Assembly (NCBI GenBank): GCA_965198415.1
Contig: CBDAPN010000028.1
Coordinates: 124,001-188,000, forward strand
Length of the DNA stretch: 64,000 bases
Direction of reading: 5' to 3'
Source of the DNA: Endozoicomonas sp965198415
GTDB taxonomy: Bacteria; Pseudomonadota; Gammaproteobacteria; Pseudomonadales; Endozoicomonadaceae
This document shows, piece after piece, positions 36,215-45,992 of the stretch. Both the position numbers and the translations under genes were made by a program. The notes below the pieces were generated by a model, which was given only the letters and a program-made list of their open reading frames with translations, was not told where the DNA came from and ran no database searches. Positions within the stretch are counted from its first letter, which is position 1. Every line of letters starts with the position of its first letter.

Positions 36215-37072
36215 CTAGTTAAAGCGCGCGTCATGGTTCTCGCTGAAAGTGAGCCGATAGCTCACTGCCTGATCACCGGGGTCAAGAATATCGAGCCTTA
36301 TCCGAATGGGCTGTGCCGATGGCATTTCGTCAGAGCCTGCCAGTTCACCACCGAGGTATTCCGAGGGGGAAAAAGTTCGGTTGGCCACCAGTTTGTCATT
36401 GATGTCGGTGAAGGTCAGCTCTAAGTTGGGAAAGGGTTGTGGATGGTTGGCTTCGTTGACGATTACTGCGTCAACTTGCAGCGCCCCCTTGTTGTGTGGG
36501 TGGCTGCGAACCACAAGGTCAAGACTGCGAATGGCCTTGAGGTTTACTAATGGCGGTAAATCACAGTCAAGTAGGTAACACATACCGGCATAAGCAGGCC
36601 TCAATGTTGGGTTCAATGACCAGCTGTTGCGGTTAAACCAGGCCGCTTGTAAGGTCAGTAGCAATATCAGGGTCACGGCCATTATTAGCCAGTGCTTCTG
36701 CTTTTGGCGACGCTGTTGTTTGCCGATTTTGGTGTGAATTTCTTGGTTGTTTAGCTCATCAATCAGGGAGTCAATGTTTGGCTGGTAGCCGTAATCAGCA
36801 ACTTTTTCAGGCTCGGCAGGGCGGGCTGGCGGTGCTTTTTTTTCGCCGTGGCTTGTTGATGATGGCTTAGGTGCCTGTGTTTCCGCTTTGGGCAAAGTTT
36901 GTGTGCTTGCATTAACAGCGGGAGGCTCCTGCTGAGCCTCAATCTGCTCTTGGGCGTTAAAAATCTGAAGGCATGAGCCACACCGAACGGAGCCTTTGGC
37001 TGCCTTGAATTGCACACTGGTGATGCGAAAAGAGGTGTGGCAGTGGGGGCATGTGACACTTGACGGCGCCAT
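36215..37072 (-). CDS. Zinc-ribbon and DUF3426 membrane protein
   Basis: Function unknown, but a recognisable family. The 285-residue protein starts with an MJ0042-type zinc ribbon (Cys8, Cys11, Cys31, Cys34: CPHCHTSF and CGSCLQIFNA), followed by a Pro/Ala/Lys-rich linker, one membrane helix at about 127-145 (HWLIMAVTLILLLTLQAAW), and a C-terminal periplasmic DUF3426 domain (KAIRSLDLVVRSHPHN, FPNLELTFTDINDKLVANR). The zinc ribbon would be cytoplasmic. It follows prmA by 72 bases on the same strand; the prmA-DUF3426-dusB-fis neighbourhood is seen in pseudomonads. Confidence 0.85.
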   Translation of the reverse strand: MAPSSVTCPHCHTSFRITSVQFKAAKGSVRCGSCLQIFNAQEQIEAQQEPPAVNASTQTLPKAETQAPKPSSTSHGEKKAPPARPAEPEKVADYGYQPNIDSLIDELNNQEIHTKIGKQQRRQKQKHWLIMAVTLILLLTLQAAWFNRNSWSLNPTLRPAYAGMCYLLDCDLPPLVNLKAIRSLDLVVRSHPHNKGALQVDAVIVNEANHPQPFPNLELTFTDINDKLVANRTFSPSEYLGGELAGSDEMPSAQPIRIRLDILDPGDQAVSYRLTFSENHDARFN

Positions 37073-37144
37073 GTTTTCTATTTACCTGATCTTTAGGTCA
37101 TTTTTTATTAAACCAGAGCCCCCGCATCAGACTCAAGCCAAATT

Positions 37145-38032
37145 TTATGGACAGCGTTTACCATAGAGCATCGCCCAGCCATCAAAAGTAACCGGTGCTT
37201 CCATGTCAAACCACTGCTGGTAGGTGTTAACCACCTCTTCCGCCTGCTCTGCCAATATGCCTGAGAGGGCAATGGTGCCGCCTTCACGGGTGAGGCTGGC
37301 CAGTTTGGGAGCTAACTGGATTAATGGCCCGGCCAGAATGTTCGCCAGCACCACGTCTGACTGCTCGGCGGGTTCATCGTCAGGAAGGAAGACTGACAGT
37401 TTGTTTAAGGGGATGTGGTTGCGTTTCGCGTTTTCCAGTGTGGCCTCCAGCGCCTGAGGGTCAAGATCCACGCCGACAGTGGATCTGGCGCCGAGCAATA
37501 GCGCTGCAATGGCGAGGATGCCGGAGCCGCAGCCGTAATCGATCACCTCTTTGCCATGCAGGTCTGCCTGCTGATCAAGCCAGCGCAGACAAAGCGCAGT
37601 GGTGGGGTGCGTACCGGTGCCAAAGGCCAGTCCCGGGTCCAGCATCAGGTTGACTGCGTCAGGGTCGGGCACCTCCTTCCAGCTAGGACAGACCCAAAGG
37701 CGGTCACCAAACTGCATGGGGTGAAAGTGGGTCATCCACTCCCGCTCCCAGTCTTTGTCTTCTACCAGCTCAATTTTGTGCCGGGGGAAGGGGGTTAATC
37801 CGGCGTGATTTTGGAGAAATGGGATAATCTCGTCGGTAGCTACTTGGGCATCGAATAGCCCGATGACGACCGTTTTATTCCATAGCGGGGTCGTTCCCAA
37901 TTCCGGCTCGTAAACTGGCTGATCCTGCGCGTCTTGCAGGGTGACAGCACAGGCACCGGCTTGTAGCAGTAGGTCTTCGAGATTTTCAGCGTGTTCAGCG
38001 GTGGTCTCCAGTCTGACTTGGATCCAGGACAT
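37145..38032 (-). CDS. prmA: Ribosomal protein L11 methyltransferase
   Basis: Trimethylates several amino groups of L11 with S-adenosylmethionine. The protein (295 residues from ATG 38032) begins MSWIQVRLETTAEHAENLED, has the L11-recognition domain first, then the SAM motif EVIDYGCGSGILAIAALLLG around residues 155-174, GVDLDPQALEATLENA and VVLANILAGPL (NILA substrate motif). I prefer ATG 38032 to ATG 38044 because family members start with M-x-W-I/L-Q. Follows accC by 99 bases. Confidence 0.94.
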   Translation of the reverse strand: MSWIQVRLETTAEHAENLEDLLLQAGACAVTLQDAQDQPVYEPELGTTPLWNKTVVIGLFDAQVATDEIIPFLQNHAGLTPFPRHKIELVEDKDWEREWMTHFHPMQFGDRLWVCPSWKEVPDPDAVNLMLDPGLAFGTGTHPTTALCLRWLDQQADLHGKEVIDYGCGSGILAIAALLLGARSTVGVDLDPQALEATLENAKRNHIPLNKLSVFLPDDEPAEQSDVVLANILAGPLIQLAPKLASLTREGGTIALSGILAEQAEEVVNTYQQWFDMEAPVTFDGWAMLYGKRCP

Positions 38033-38131
38033 GGTGTTATCCATATGAAAGGCAATGAAATTCCCCAGGGCAAGCCGTGGGGAGGACCGGGATTGTAATT
38101 TTAGTTTTAACCGTGAGATATGTCTGTTGAT

Positions 38132-39478
38132 TTATTCAGCTTCAGACAATTTCTTTTCAAGGTAGTGGATGCTGACGCCGCCCTCCTTAAACTGGTTGTC
38201 AGTGACCAGCTCCTGATGCAGGGGGATGTTGGTTTTAATGCCCTCAATTACCGTTTCATCCAGGGCGTTTTTCATGCGAATCAGGGCGGTTTCCCGATCC
38301 GGGCCGTAGCTGATGATTTTGGCGATCAGTGAGTCGTAGTAGGGCGGTACGCTATAGCCACTGTAAAGGTGGCTATCTACCCGAATGCCACTGCCCCCGG
38401 GGGCGTGGAACTGCTCAACTCTGCCCGGTGAGGGCATAAAGGTTTTCGGGTCTTCAGCGTTGATGCGACACTCAAATGAGTGACCTTTGAGTACCACATC
38501 TTCTTGTCGCACGCTCAGGGGCAGACCGCTGGCAATACGGAGTTGTTCTTTGACGATGTCAAAGTCACTTATTAACTCTGTAACAGGGTGCTCAACCTGT
38601 ACCCGAGTGTTCATTTCAATGAAGTAGAATTCACCGTTTTCATAAAGAAATTCAAAGGTACCAGCACCTTTATAACCAAGTTCAATGCAGGCACGGGTAC
38701 AGGCCGTGGCCACTTCTTGGCGTTTCTTTTCAGGAATGCCGGGCGCTGGCGCTTCTTCGATGACTTTCTGGTGCCGGCGCTGTAGTGAACAGTCACGATC
38801 ACCGAGATGAATGGCGTTGCCCTGACCGTCAGCCAGTACCTGAAACTCAACATGACGGGGTTTTTGCAGGAACTTTTCCAGATACACCGTATCGTTGTTG
38901 AAGGCGGCGGCAGCTTCTGATTTGGTCAGGGCTACGGAGTTGATTAGCTCTTCTTCGTTGTGGACAACACGCATCCCGCGCCCACCACCACCACCGGCGG
39001 CTTTGATGATGACCGGATAACCGATATTACGGGCAATGGTCAGAGTTTTGCTGTCGTCGTCCGTCAGTGAGCCGTTGGAGCCGGGCACGGTGGGAACCCC
39101 GGCTTTTTGCATGGCGGCGATGGCGGAGACTTTGTCTCCCATCAGGCGGATTACATCCGCAGATGGGCCAATAAAGGTAAAGCCACTGCGCTCCACCCGT
39201 TCAGCAAAGTCGGCATTTTCTGATAAAAAGCCATAGCCCGGATGAATAGCGGTAGCGTGAGTCACCTCAGCAGCACTGATGATGGCGGGGATATTAAGGT
39301 AGCTTTCGGTGGGATTGTTAGGGCCGATGCAGACTGATTCATCAGCCAGATGCAGGTGCATCAGATCGGCATCAGCCTTAGAGTGCACGGCAACGGTTTT
39401 AATACCCAGCTCTTTGCAGGCTCTTAATATCCTAAGAGCAATTTCGCCCCGGTTGGCAATAACGACTTTATCGAGCAT
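38132..39478 (-). CDS. accC: Acetyl-CoA carboxylase, biotin carboxylase subunit
   Basis: Carboxylates biotin on AccB with ATP and bicarbonate, first half-reaction of fatty-acid synthesis. From ATG 39478 the protein has 448 residues and starts MLDKVVIANRGEIALRILRA. ATP-grasp motifs are complete: KAAGGGGGRGMRVV, EKFLQKPRHVEFQ, RDCSLQRRHQKVIEEAPAP, and FIEMNTRVQVEHPVTE. A longer frame up to 39556 would cover the intergenic gap and is not supported by family length. 10 bases separate it from accB. Confidence 0.97.
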   Translation of the reverse strand: MLDKVVIANRGEIALRILRACKELGIKTVAVHSKADADLMHLHLADESVCIGPNNPTESYLNIPAIISAAEVTHATAIHPGYGFLSENADFAERVERSGFTFIGPSADVIRLMGDKVSAIAAMQKAGVPTVPGSNGSLTDDDSKTLTIARNIGYPVIIKAAGGGGGRGMRVVHNEEELINSVALTKSEAAAAFNNDTVYLEKFLQKPRHVEFQVLADGQGNAIHLGDRDCSLQRRHQKVIEEAPAPGIPEKKRQEVATACTRACIELGYKGAGTFEFLYENGEFYFIEMNTRVQVEHPVTELISDFDIVKEQLRIASGLPLSVRQEDVVLKGHSFECRINAEDPKTFMPSPGRVEQFHAPGGSGIRVDSHLYSGYSVPPYYDSLIAKIISYGPDRETALIRMKNALDETVIEGIKTNIPLHQELVTDNQFKEGGVSIHYLEKKLSEAE

Positions 39479-39488
39479 GGCGGGACTC

Positions 39489-39944
39489 TCAGACAATGGT
39501 GAACAGGGGCTGGTCGTACTCAACCGGCTGGCCATTTTCAACCAGCACAGCTTCAATGGTTCCGGCTTTATCGGCTTTGATCTGGTTCATCATTTTCATG
39601 GCCTCAACGATGCAAAGCACGTCGCCCTCTTTTACCTGTTTGCCCACTGGCGCAAAGGCAGGTGCCTCAGGAGAAGGAGAGCTGTAGAAAGTGCCCACCA
39701 TGGGAGATTTAACCTGATGACCAAAGGCTGTTTTACTAGCTGTGGGCGCCGCAGGGTCTGCCACGGGAGTTGAAATAGGCGCCGGTGCTGGAGCCACAGC
39801 CGGCAAAGCAACGGGAGCTGCAACCGGGGCATTTTTGGAGTAACGGCTGATACGAACCGACTCTTCACCCTCATGGATTTCCAGCTCGTCAATTCCTGAT
39901 TCTTCCAGCAGCTCAATAAGCTTTTTTACTTTTCTGATATCCAT
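39489..39944 (-). CDS. accB: Biotin carboxyl carrier protein
   Basis: Carries biotin between the two acetyl-CoA carboxylase reactions. The 151-residue protein begins MDIRKVKKLIELLEESGIDE, followed by an Ala/Pro-rich flexible linker (about residues 40-75) and the biotinyl domain with VEAMKMMNQI, whose Lys is biotinylated. A second ATG two codons upstream (39950) is equally possible; the longer frame to 40025 is not. Operon aroQ-accB-accC-prmA. Confidence 0.96.
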   Translation of the reverse strand: MDIRKVKKLIELLEESGIDELEIHEGEESVRISRYSKNAPVAAPVALPAVAPAPAPISTPVADPAAPTASKTAFGHQVKSPMVGTFYSSPSPEAPAFAPVGKQVKEGDVLCIVEAMKMMNQIKADKAGTIEAVLVENGQPVEYDQPLFTIV

Positions 39945-40046
39945 TGTCATTCTCAAGTACTTGTAACGGCAAGGTAAACCGGCCAGTTGTTTATTTGCTT
40001 TTAAGCAAAACGCTTGCATAGGCAAGTGTTTTGCCTCCCGATGTAT

Positions 40047-40493
40047 TTATGTTTGTTTATCAATAGATTGAATGGCAGCTGAGAGCGCCAGTTCGTAACC
40101 GTCAACTCCTAGTCCGGCAATGACACCTTCAGCAATATCGCTGAAGTAGGAGTGATGGCGAAAAGGCTCACGGCGGTGAATGTTTGACAGATGCACCTCA
40201 ATAAACGGTATAGCAACACCCAACAATGCATCCCGAATAGCAACACTGGTATGGGTGAAAGCGGCCGGGTTGATGAGGATGAAACGGACACCTTCCTCGG
40301 CTGCCTGATGAATGCGCTCTATGATGCAGTGCTCTGCGTTGCTCTGGAAATGATCGAGTGATAAGCCTGCATCGTCTGCCTGCTGGATAAGTTTTTGACT
40401 GATTTGCTCCAGTGTCACTGCGCCGTAAAGATCGGGCTCTCGGGTGCCCAGTAGATTAAGGTTTGGACCATTAAGAACAAGAATATCTACCAT
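40047..40493 (-). CDS. aroQ: Type II 3-dehydroquinate dehydratase
   Basis: Dehydrates 3-dehydroquinate in the shikimate pathway, acting as a dodecamer. The 148-residue protein has VLNGPNLNLLGTREPDLYG (active-site Arg and Tyr), FQSNAEHCIIERIHQA, FILINPAAFTHTSVAIRDAL, and IEVHLSNIHRREPFRHHS. AGGAG lies before the ATG. It heads the accBC cluster, a frequent arrangement in gammaproteobacteria, and complements aroK/aroB elsewhere in the window. Confidence 0.97.
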   Translation of the reverse strand: MVDILVLNGPNLNLLGTREPDLYGAVTLEQISQKLIQQADDAGLSLDHFQSNAEHCIIERIHQAAEEGVRFILINPAAFTHTSVAIRDALLGVAIPFIEVHLSNIHRREPFRHHSYFSDIAEGVIAGLGVDGYELALSAAIQSIDKQT

Positions 40494-40824
40494 TTTTCTC
40501 CTCTTGATTGTCTTTGGGTAAAGGCATCGCAGAGCAATTCACTTTCGCTGAATTGAGTTGATTTAACAGCTCTTGGCTCGGCAGGCTTTGCATGTGAATT
40601 TGTTTGTCGGATAGCGGTAGGACAGAACGCATTCAAATCATTATTGCAGGGGCATTTTGCCCCATTGCCGGTAATGCGTCCAGTTTGCGCTTGTTACAGG
40701 AGGTTAACGACAGTTACGAAGCATTTCTTGCCTGTTTCAAACATATTTGCACAAATTTGCAAATTTAGGCTCTGCTTAGGCGGTTCTTTGGCAGTAACCG
40801 GGTTAGATTGTTCGTTGCCAACCC
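40494..40824. other. dsbD-aroQ intergenic region
   Basis: 331 bases between dsbD and aroQ, both minus strand. It includes a small hairpin (GGGGC ATTTT GCCCC at 40651-40665) and should contain the aroQ-accBC promoter. No gene seen. Confidence 0.45.
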
Positions 40825-42609
40825 TCAGAGTTTGGTGAGCTTTTGTAGAAGTTGCGGGGCAGTAATTTCCCCTTGGGATCTTAGCTGCGGTAGCTCTTGT
40901 CCTTTGTTATTGAAAAAGAGCAAAGCGGGCGGGCCAAACAGTTGGTATTGATTAAGAAGTTGTTGATGCGCTTTGGTGTTGTCGGTGATGTCGAGTTTGA
41001 TCAACTCGATTGTGGCCAGCTGATCCGCGACTAACGGGTCAGGAAACACCGTGCGCTCAATGATTTTGCAGGAGATACACCAGTCGGCATACAGATCCAC
41101 CATGACAGGTTGCTGATTTTGTGCGGCCTCGGCCAATAGTGCGTTCAGTTCATCGACAGTGGTGACCGTATTGAAACCGGAGGTCTCAGCGGATGGTGCT
41201 GCCGCAGGGGCAGTGCTTACGGCGGCAAAAAGTGGTTTGAGCGGATCACTGTTACCCATGGCAGCGCCAATAATCAGACAGCTGCCGTAAATAAGGCACA
41301 GGACTCCCAGCGACTGTCGCACTTTATCAATGGCTTTTTCAAGATTGAAACTCAGTGCGCCGAGGAACACCCCGCTACCAACTAACAAGGCTCCCCATAG
41401 GAGCAGTGTGACCGACGGCGCAATCACCCGCTCCAGCATCCAGATGGCGACACCAAGCAGCAGAACGCCAAAGAGTGAACGGACACCATTCATCCAATTA
41501 CCAGACTTTGGCAACCAGTGACGACCGCCAACGGCGACAATAAACAGGGGAATACCCATGCCCAGACCAAGCGAAAACAGGGTTAGGCCACCAAAGAGCA
41601 CATCACCGGTTGTGCTGATATAGATCAGTGCGCCAGCCAATGGGGCAGAAACGCAAGGCGATACCACCAGTGCAGAGAGTATGCCCATTGCGGCAGCACC
41701 GCTTAAACTGCCGGATTTTTGTTGGTTGCTGCTGAGCTTGTCTCGAATTCGGGCGGGCAGCTGTAATTCATAGAGCCCGAACATGCTCAGAGCCAGCAGC
41801 ACAAACAGCACAGCCATCGGGATGAGCAGCCAGGGGGACTGAAGTTGTGCCTGCAGATTCAGGCTCGCGCCGAAAAGCCCCATCAAGGTGCCGGCAACCG
41901 CAAAGGTGACGGACATCGCCAGAATGTAGGTCATGGTCAGCGCCAGGGTTCTGGCCTTGCTCAGGGTTTGCGTTCCTAAAATCAGGCTGGAAAGAATAGG
42001 GAACATGGGCAAAACACAAGGAGTCAGGCTCAGACCGATGCCAGCCAGCACGAAAAGTAGCAGGGCAATCGGTAAACTGTGGCTTTCGATTTGTTGCACG
42101 AAGTTGTTTTTATCGGTTGTCTGGGGTTGAGGTGCCGGGTTCTCGTTATTGGCTTTGGTAACGAGAGGGATAATTATTTTATCCGGCGGGTAGCAAAGCC
42201 CGGCTTCAGCACAGCCCTGATAACTGATTTCTAACTCTGGAATATTGCCAGAGTATGTGACCGGGATGCGGATCTTGAAGTCGTGCTTAAAAATATCCAG
42301 ATTTTTGTTGTAATACGGGTCAAAAATTTGCTCGGCAACAGGAAAGACCGCAGTGCCAAGTTTTTGAATGCCTGCAGTTGGAGTAAATGAAAACTGATGC
42401 TTGTAGAGGTAGTGTTGCGGTGCAATGCGCGCTTCGATAATTACAGTGTCTTGTTCAATATGCCCGGAAAAACGAAAAGCCTCATGCACAGGAAGAAAGG
42501 CCGGGTTTTGGTCGGTGCCTAAAACTTGACTCAGGTTAGCTGAGGCAGGCAGTGAGACAAAAAGTGCCAACAACAAGGAGCTAATCAGGCGAAGCGGGAG
42601 TAAGAACAT
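40825..42609 (-). CDS. dsbD: Thiol:disulfide interchange protein DsbD
   Basis: Moves electrons from cytoplasmic thioredoxin across the inner membrane to periplasmic DsbC and other thiol proteins. The 594-residue protein has a signal peptide (about residues 1-24), an N-terminal domain with the redox pair in CAEAGLCYPP, eight membrane helices with the two buried cysteines in LTPCVLPMFPIL and SPCVSAPL, and a C-terminal thioredoxin domain with WCISCK. All six redox cysteines are present. Confidence 0.96.
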   Translation of the reverse strand: MFLLPLRLISSLLLALFVSLPASANLSQVLGTDQNPAFLPVHEAFRFSGHIEQDTVIIEARIAPQHYLYKHQFSFTPTAGIQKLGTAVFPVAEQIFDPYYNKNLDIFKHDFKIRIPVTYSGNIPELEISYQGCAEAGLCYPPDKIIIPLVTKANNENPAPQPQTTDKNNFVQQIESHSLPIALLLFVLAGIGLSLTPCVLPMFPILSSLILGTQTLSKARTLALTMTYILAMSVTFAVAGTLMGLFGASLNLQAQLQSPWLLIPMAVLFVLLALSMFGLYELQLPARIRDKLSSNQQKSGSLSGAAAMGILSALVVSPCVSAPLAGALIYISTTGDVLFGGLTLFSLGLGMGIPLFIVAVGGRHWLPKSGNWMNGVRSLFGVLLLGVAIWMLERVIAPSVTLLLWGALLVGSGVFLGALSFNLEKAIDKVRQSLGVLCLIYGSCLIIGAAMGNSDPLKPLFAAVSTAPAAAPSAETSGFNTVTTVDELNALLAEAAQNQQPVMVDLYADWCISCKIIERTVFPDPLVADQLATIELIKLDITDNTKAHQQLLNQYQLFGPPALLFFNNKGQELPQLRSQGEITAPQLLQKLTKL

Positions 42610-42669
42610 ACAGTCAGCTGTTTATAATCACAAATAGGTTAATTGTGCAGTGTTATATCGGTTATGCAA

Positions 42670-42715
42670 ATAGAAAATAAAAAGGAAAGGAGCTCAGACT
42701 CACAGAGCCTGAGCT
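42670..42715 (-). terminator. Intrinsic terminator of ppa
   Basis: AGCTCAG (42691-42697) pairs with CTGAGCT (42709-42715); read on the minus strand the hairpin is followed by CCTTTCCTTTTTATTTT. It begins 12 bases after the ppa stop. Confidence 0.8.
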
Positions 42716-42727
42716 TGGATGTTAGTG

Positions 42728-43255
42728 TCAGCCTTGGTAGTTGGCAGCAGACTTTTTGATGACATCCAGCGCCGCTGCAGCACCTTCCCAGCCGTCAATC
42801 TTAACCCATTTGCCAGGCTCAAGGTCTTTGTAGTTAGTAAAGAAATGCTCGATTTGCTGAAGCAGCAGTGCAGGCAGGTCGGTGTACTCTTTTACGTCAC
42901 TGTAGAGTGTGGATAACTTTTCGTGCGGCACAGCAATCAGTTTTTCGTCACGGCCTTTTTCGTCTGACATATTCAGCATGCCAACCGGACGAGCACGAAT
43001 GACAGAGCCGGGAATTACCGGGTATGGGGTTACTACCAGAACATCAAGCGGGTCGCCGTCATCCGCTAACGTCTGGTTGATGAAGCCGTAGTTTGCTGGG
43101 TAGAACATGGGGGTGGCCATGAACCGATCAACAAGGACTGCATCGAGCTCTTTGTCAACTTCGTACTTGATTGGGGAGGCGTTGGCTGGGATTTCGATAA
43201 TGACATAGATGTCTTCAGGGAGGTTTTTGCCAGCGGGTACAGATGAAAAGCTCAT
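42728..43255 (-). CDS. ppa: Inorganic pyrophosphatase
   Basis: Hydrolyses pyrophosphate, pulling biosynthetic reactions forward. The 175-residue protein is the soluble family I type: EIPANASPIKYEVDKE near residue 20, YPANYGFINQTLADDGDPLD (the DGDPLD metal signature) near 52-71, and RDEKLIAVPHEKL. Hexameric form expected by length. It is divergent from the type III secretion genes and marks the last housekeeping gene before the accessory region. Confidence 0.97.
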   Translation of the reverse strand: MSFSSVPAGKNLPEDIYVIIEIPANASPIKYEVDKELDAVLVDRFMATPMFYPANYGFINQTLADDGDPLDVLVVTPYPVIPGSVIRARPVGMLNMSDEKGRDEKLIAVPHEKLSTLYSDVKEYTDLPALLLQQIEHFFTNYKDLEPGKWVKIDGWEGAAAALDVIKKSAANYQG

Positions 43256-43568
43256 AAGGGTCTCGGTTTGGTGTCAGTTAGCTGAAAAATATGAGGGCTT
43301 ATTATATAGAGTGCGATAGAGTTTTCCATAATCCTGCCGGAATTAGTTGCCGTCGAGCCTGCTTAGCACGAATTTGGTGACTTGAATCTGATGTCAGGTT
43401 TTAAGCTGATTTGGGTTGGTCTGCGAGGGTATGTATTAAGTTCAGGAACAATAATTTTTTTTAGCGCAAAAAAGAGTCAAATTTTAAACAGTCCGATTTT
43501 CTGCAAGGTTCCATTTTGATTATTTGTCTAGAATAAAATAATTACTAAAATTTTGGAAAGGATTCGTC
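43256..43568. other. Intergenic region before the T3SS genes
   Basis: 313 bases between divergent ppa and the first gene of the secretion region. A TTGATT (43517) lies 17 bases before TAATTA in the A+T-rich stretch near 43540 and could be a promoter, but the match is loose. No gene seen. Confidence 0.4.
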
Positions 43569-45878
43569 ATGTCTAATATCGGTGGACCTACTAACACACC
43601 ACCCAGTTCCAATAATAACACTACGGGAAAAACGAATAAGGGAGAGAGTGCAAAAGCATTTGGTAAATCAGTCAGGACGGAGGATGGAGGCAGTTTTATT
43701 CCACGACCTTTAAAACAAGATAATACACCTGGACAAAGTGCTAACCACTTAAAAGATCGATCTTCAAGTCATTGGTATACTGAACCAAGTAATGACGATT
43801 TAGAACAGCAAGTTAATAGTCACTCTACTGCATTAGGTGCTCAAGATAGACAAAGAGATCTGGAAGCTCCTGGACGAACAACAGAAAATTTACGCCAAGA
43901 CATACCGGTCAGTACTGACAACCTGCCAGTACAAAACAAACCTCGGGACGCTTCGATCAGCAGTCAAACCGGAGTACTCAATCCAATGAATGCCAATTTA
44001 TCGGTTGAGTCTAAACAGCAGTTGTCGGATTTAAAGAATGATATAACCAAAGTCAAAGACAGTTATCCAGATGGCGCCAGCCAAAAAAGTTCAGCAAAAA
44101 AGAAATGGCTTGGGAAACTCAAAAATCTGTGTAACAAAGTCCTGAATTTCATCTCAAACAATAAGCTTACAAGCATTGCTGGTGCGTTATTGATTGTTGG
44201 ACTATTAATGACGATTCCGGTTGCCGGACAATTTTTTGGCGCAAGCTTACTGGCGACACTTACCTTTAGTATGGGAATGATTTTAATCTGTTCCAGCATG
44301 GGGTTGACGATATCAAACGTCATCTCACCCGAAGGCGCGGCGAATAATCCGAGTGAGCCAACACAAGCTCAAAATAACAAACCAGTGAGCCAGCCACAAA
44401 AGGCAGAGCCCGTAAAACCTATTAATGAAACAGGCAGTGAAGAAGACGCGCCGCTAACAGAGAAATTTAGTCTGGATGGATTTAAGACATGGATTAATCA
44501 TTACCCATCAAAATGGTTGAACGAGGACAAACTTGTACCGTCCTTAGAGGCGTTTACCTCTGGGGGATTATCAGAAAATGGAAAAAATGAGTCCTACAAT
44601 AGATTGCTGAATAAGTTTGATAGACTTACCCAGCTTGTTGAGTCTCCTTTGAATGGTCAAGCAGGCGAGGGTCAGCAACAACGTATTGAACAAATTCAAG
44701 ATGTTATGACAGGTGCCCTGACATTCGATGCTGATCTTGAGTTAGATGATCTTTTAGGGATGTTAGTGGATTTTGGCGGCCTGATTGAGTCATACAAGCG
44801 TTTTTATCCCGGTTTAGATCAACGTCAATTATTGCAGAGCCCAGCAGATCAGGGTCCTAAGGATATTGATGAAAAAGTTATTGAAGCGACAGAACGTTTA
44901 AAAGGTATTGAATCAGCTTTGCGTAATGAAGTTCATAAACGTATGCCAAGAGTGAATGATCAGAGTTTTTCAAGTGGTAGCGGAGAGGGTGTTGAATTTT
45001 TTCCGTCAACGGCTGATAAGCCATTGCAAGGGATTTATCCAGAAAAGGTAATAAAGCAATTAAATCAAGGTCAAAACTACGCAACACCAGGACAGACACA
45101 GGAATTGATGGATGATCCTATTATCAAAATAAAAGAATACCCTGAAATAAACTTTGTAACCGAACAGTCGGGTCCGAAACTAAACTACGGGGTAACCAAT
45201 TTTGCCAATGACAGCAGCTCAGCAGGAAGGCCTTCCGGTTATAAAGTTCTTTTTGATCAGCTTGACCTTTCCATAAGACAAGATCCTAAAAATCAGGATG
45301 AATTTTTACAACAAATTGAAGGTAATACCAAGCTTAATGCCAGCCTGCCAAATCCAGATCACAATTTATTGGGAACAACAATGGTGAGGTTTTTTATAGA
45401 GCTGGATAATGCAAAAAATATAAACTGGCTTGATCCTAATAAAAAAAATAAACAGCAGGAAGTTTTGGAAGATATATATAAAATAAAATTTAATAAGGAC
45501 ATTACTGATAGAAATAGTAAGAACTACTGCGAACAGTCTTTAAAGTTAGTAACTCATACAATAAAGAAGAGGGCATTTAAAGTTCTAGGTATTTCAGAGG
45601 GTGAAAATAATACCTTTGAGCAGAATAAAACAAATGCGATTGCGAGTACCAATGATAGTGTAAAAGGGCTTTTTTCTAATCAAAGTGAACGATTGGTAGT
45701 GAAAGAGGATCAACGTGAAATGTTTATCGAACTCCTCCTGGATGGAGATCTCGGTGAGGGGGTACCTACAGTGAATGATGCTTTTGAATTATTAAACACA
45801 TCAGATAAGGGTAGAGAGTTCATGAAAGAATATATTAGACAAATTATGAAAAATAATTGGCGTAAGGAATTAATTTAG
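43569..45878 (+). CDS. Unknown 769-aa protein, candidate T3SS substrate
   Basis: Not recognised. The N-terminal 180 residues are polar and rich in Ser, Thr, Asn and Gln, as in type III secretion signals and chaperone-binding regions; residues about 202-248 form a hydrophobic hairpin (SIAGALLIVGLLMTIPVAG, then LLATLTFSMGMILICSS) preceded by a Lys cluster; the remaining 520 residues are hydrophilic and mostly helical without a motif I can name. AAAGGA precedes the ATG. The base composition is clearly A+T-rich. It is transcribed towards the translocon genes, 114 bases upstream of the tip protein. An effector or membrane-inserted secreted protein is plausible but inferred only from context and composition. 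Confidence 0.7.
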   Translation: MSNIGGPTNTPPSSNNNTTGKTNKGESAKAFGKSVRTEDGGSFIPRPLKQDNTPGQSANHLKDRSSSHWYTEPSNDDLEQQVNSHSTALGAQDRQRDLEAPGRTTENLRQDIPVSTDNLPVQNKPRDASISSQTGVLNPMNANLSVESKQQLSDLKNDITKVKDSYPDGASQKSSAKKKWLGKLKNLCNKVLNFISNNKLTSIAGALLIVGLLMTIPVAGQFFGASLLATLTFSMGMILICSSMGLTISNVISPEGAANNPSEPTQAQNNKPVSQPQKAEPVKPINETGSEEDAPLTEKFSLDGFKTWINHYPSKWLNEDKLVPSLEAFTSGGLSENGKNESYNRLLNKFDRLTQLVESPLNGQAGEGQQQRIEQIQDVMTGALTFDADLELDDLLGMLVDFGGLIESYKRFYPGLDQRQLLQSPADQGPKDIDEKVIEATERLKGIESALRNEVHKRMPRVNDQSFSSGSGEGVEFFPSTADKPLQGIYPEKVIKQLNQGQNYATPGQTQELMDDPIIKIKEYPEINFVTEQSGPKLNYGVTNFANDSSSAGRPSGYKVLFDQLDLSIRQDPKNQDEFLQQIEGNTKLNASLPNPDHNLLGTTMVRFFIELDNAKNINWLDPNKKNKQQEVLEDIYKIKFNKDITDRNSKNYCEQSLKLVTHTIKKRAFKVLGISEGENNTFEQNKTNAIASTNDSVKGLFSNQSERLVVKEDQREMFIELLLDGDLGEGVPTVNDAFELLNTSDKGREFMKEYIRQIMKNNWRKELI

Positions 45879-45992
45879 AATTTCTGGAAAAAAATAGTTA
45901 GTAAACATTAAGTTTTAGTGAAAATACTGTTTTATAAGCTAGATTAAAAAGTAGTGCATAACGGATAATTCAATAAAAGCAGGGAGCCATTA

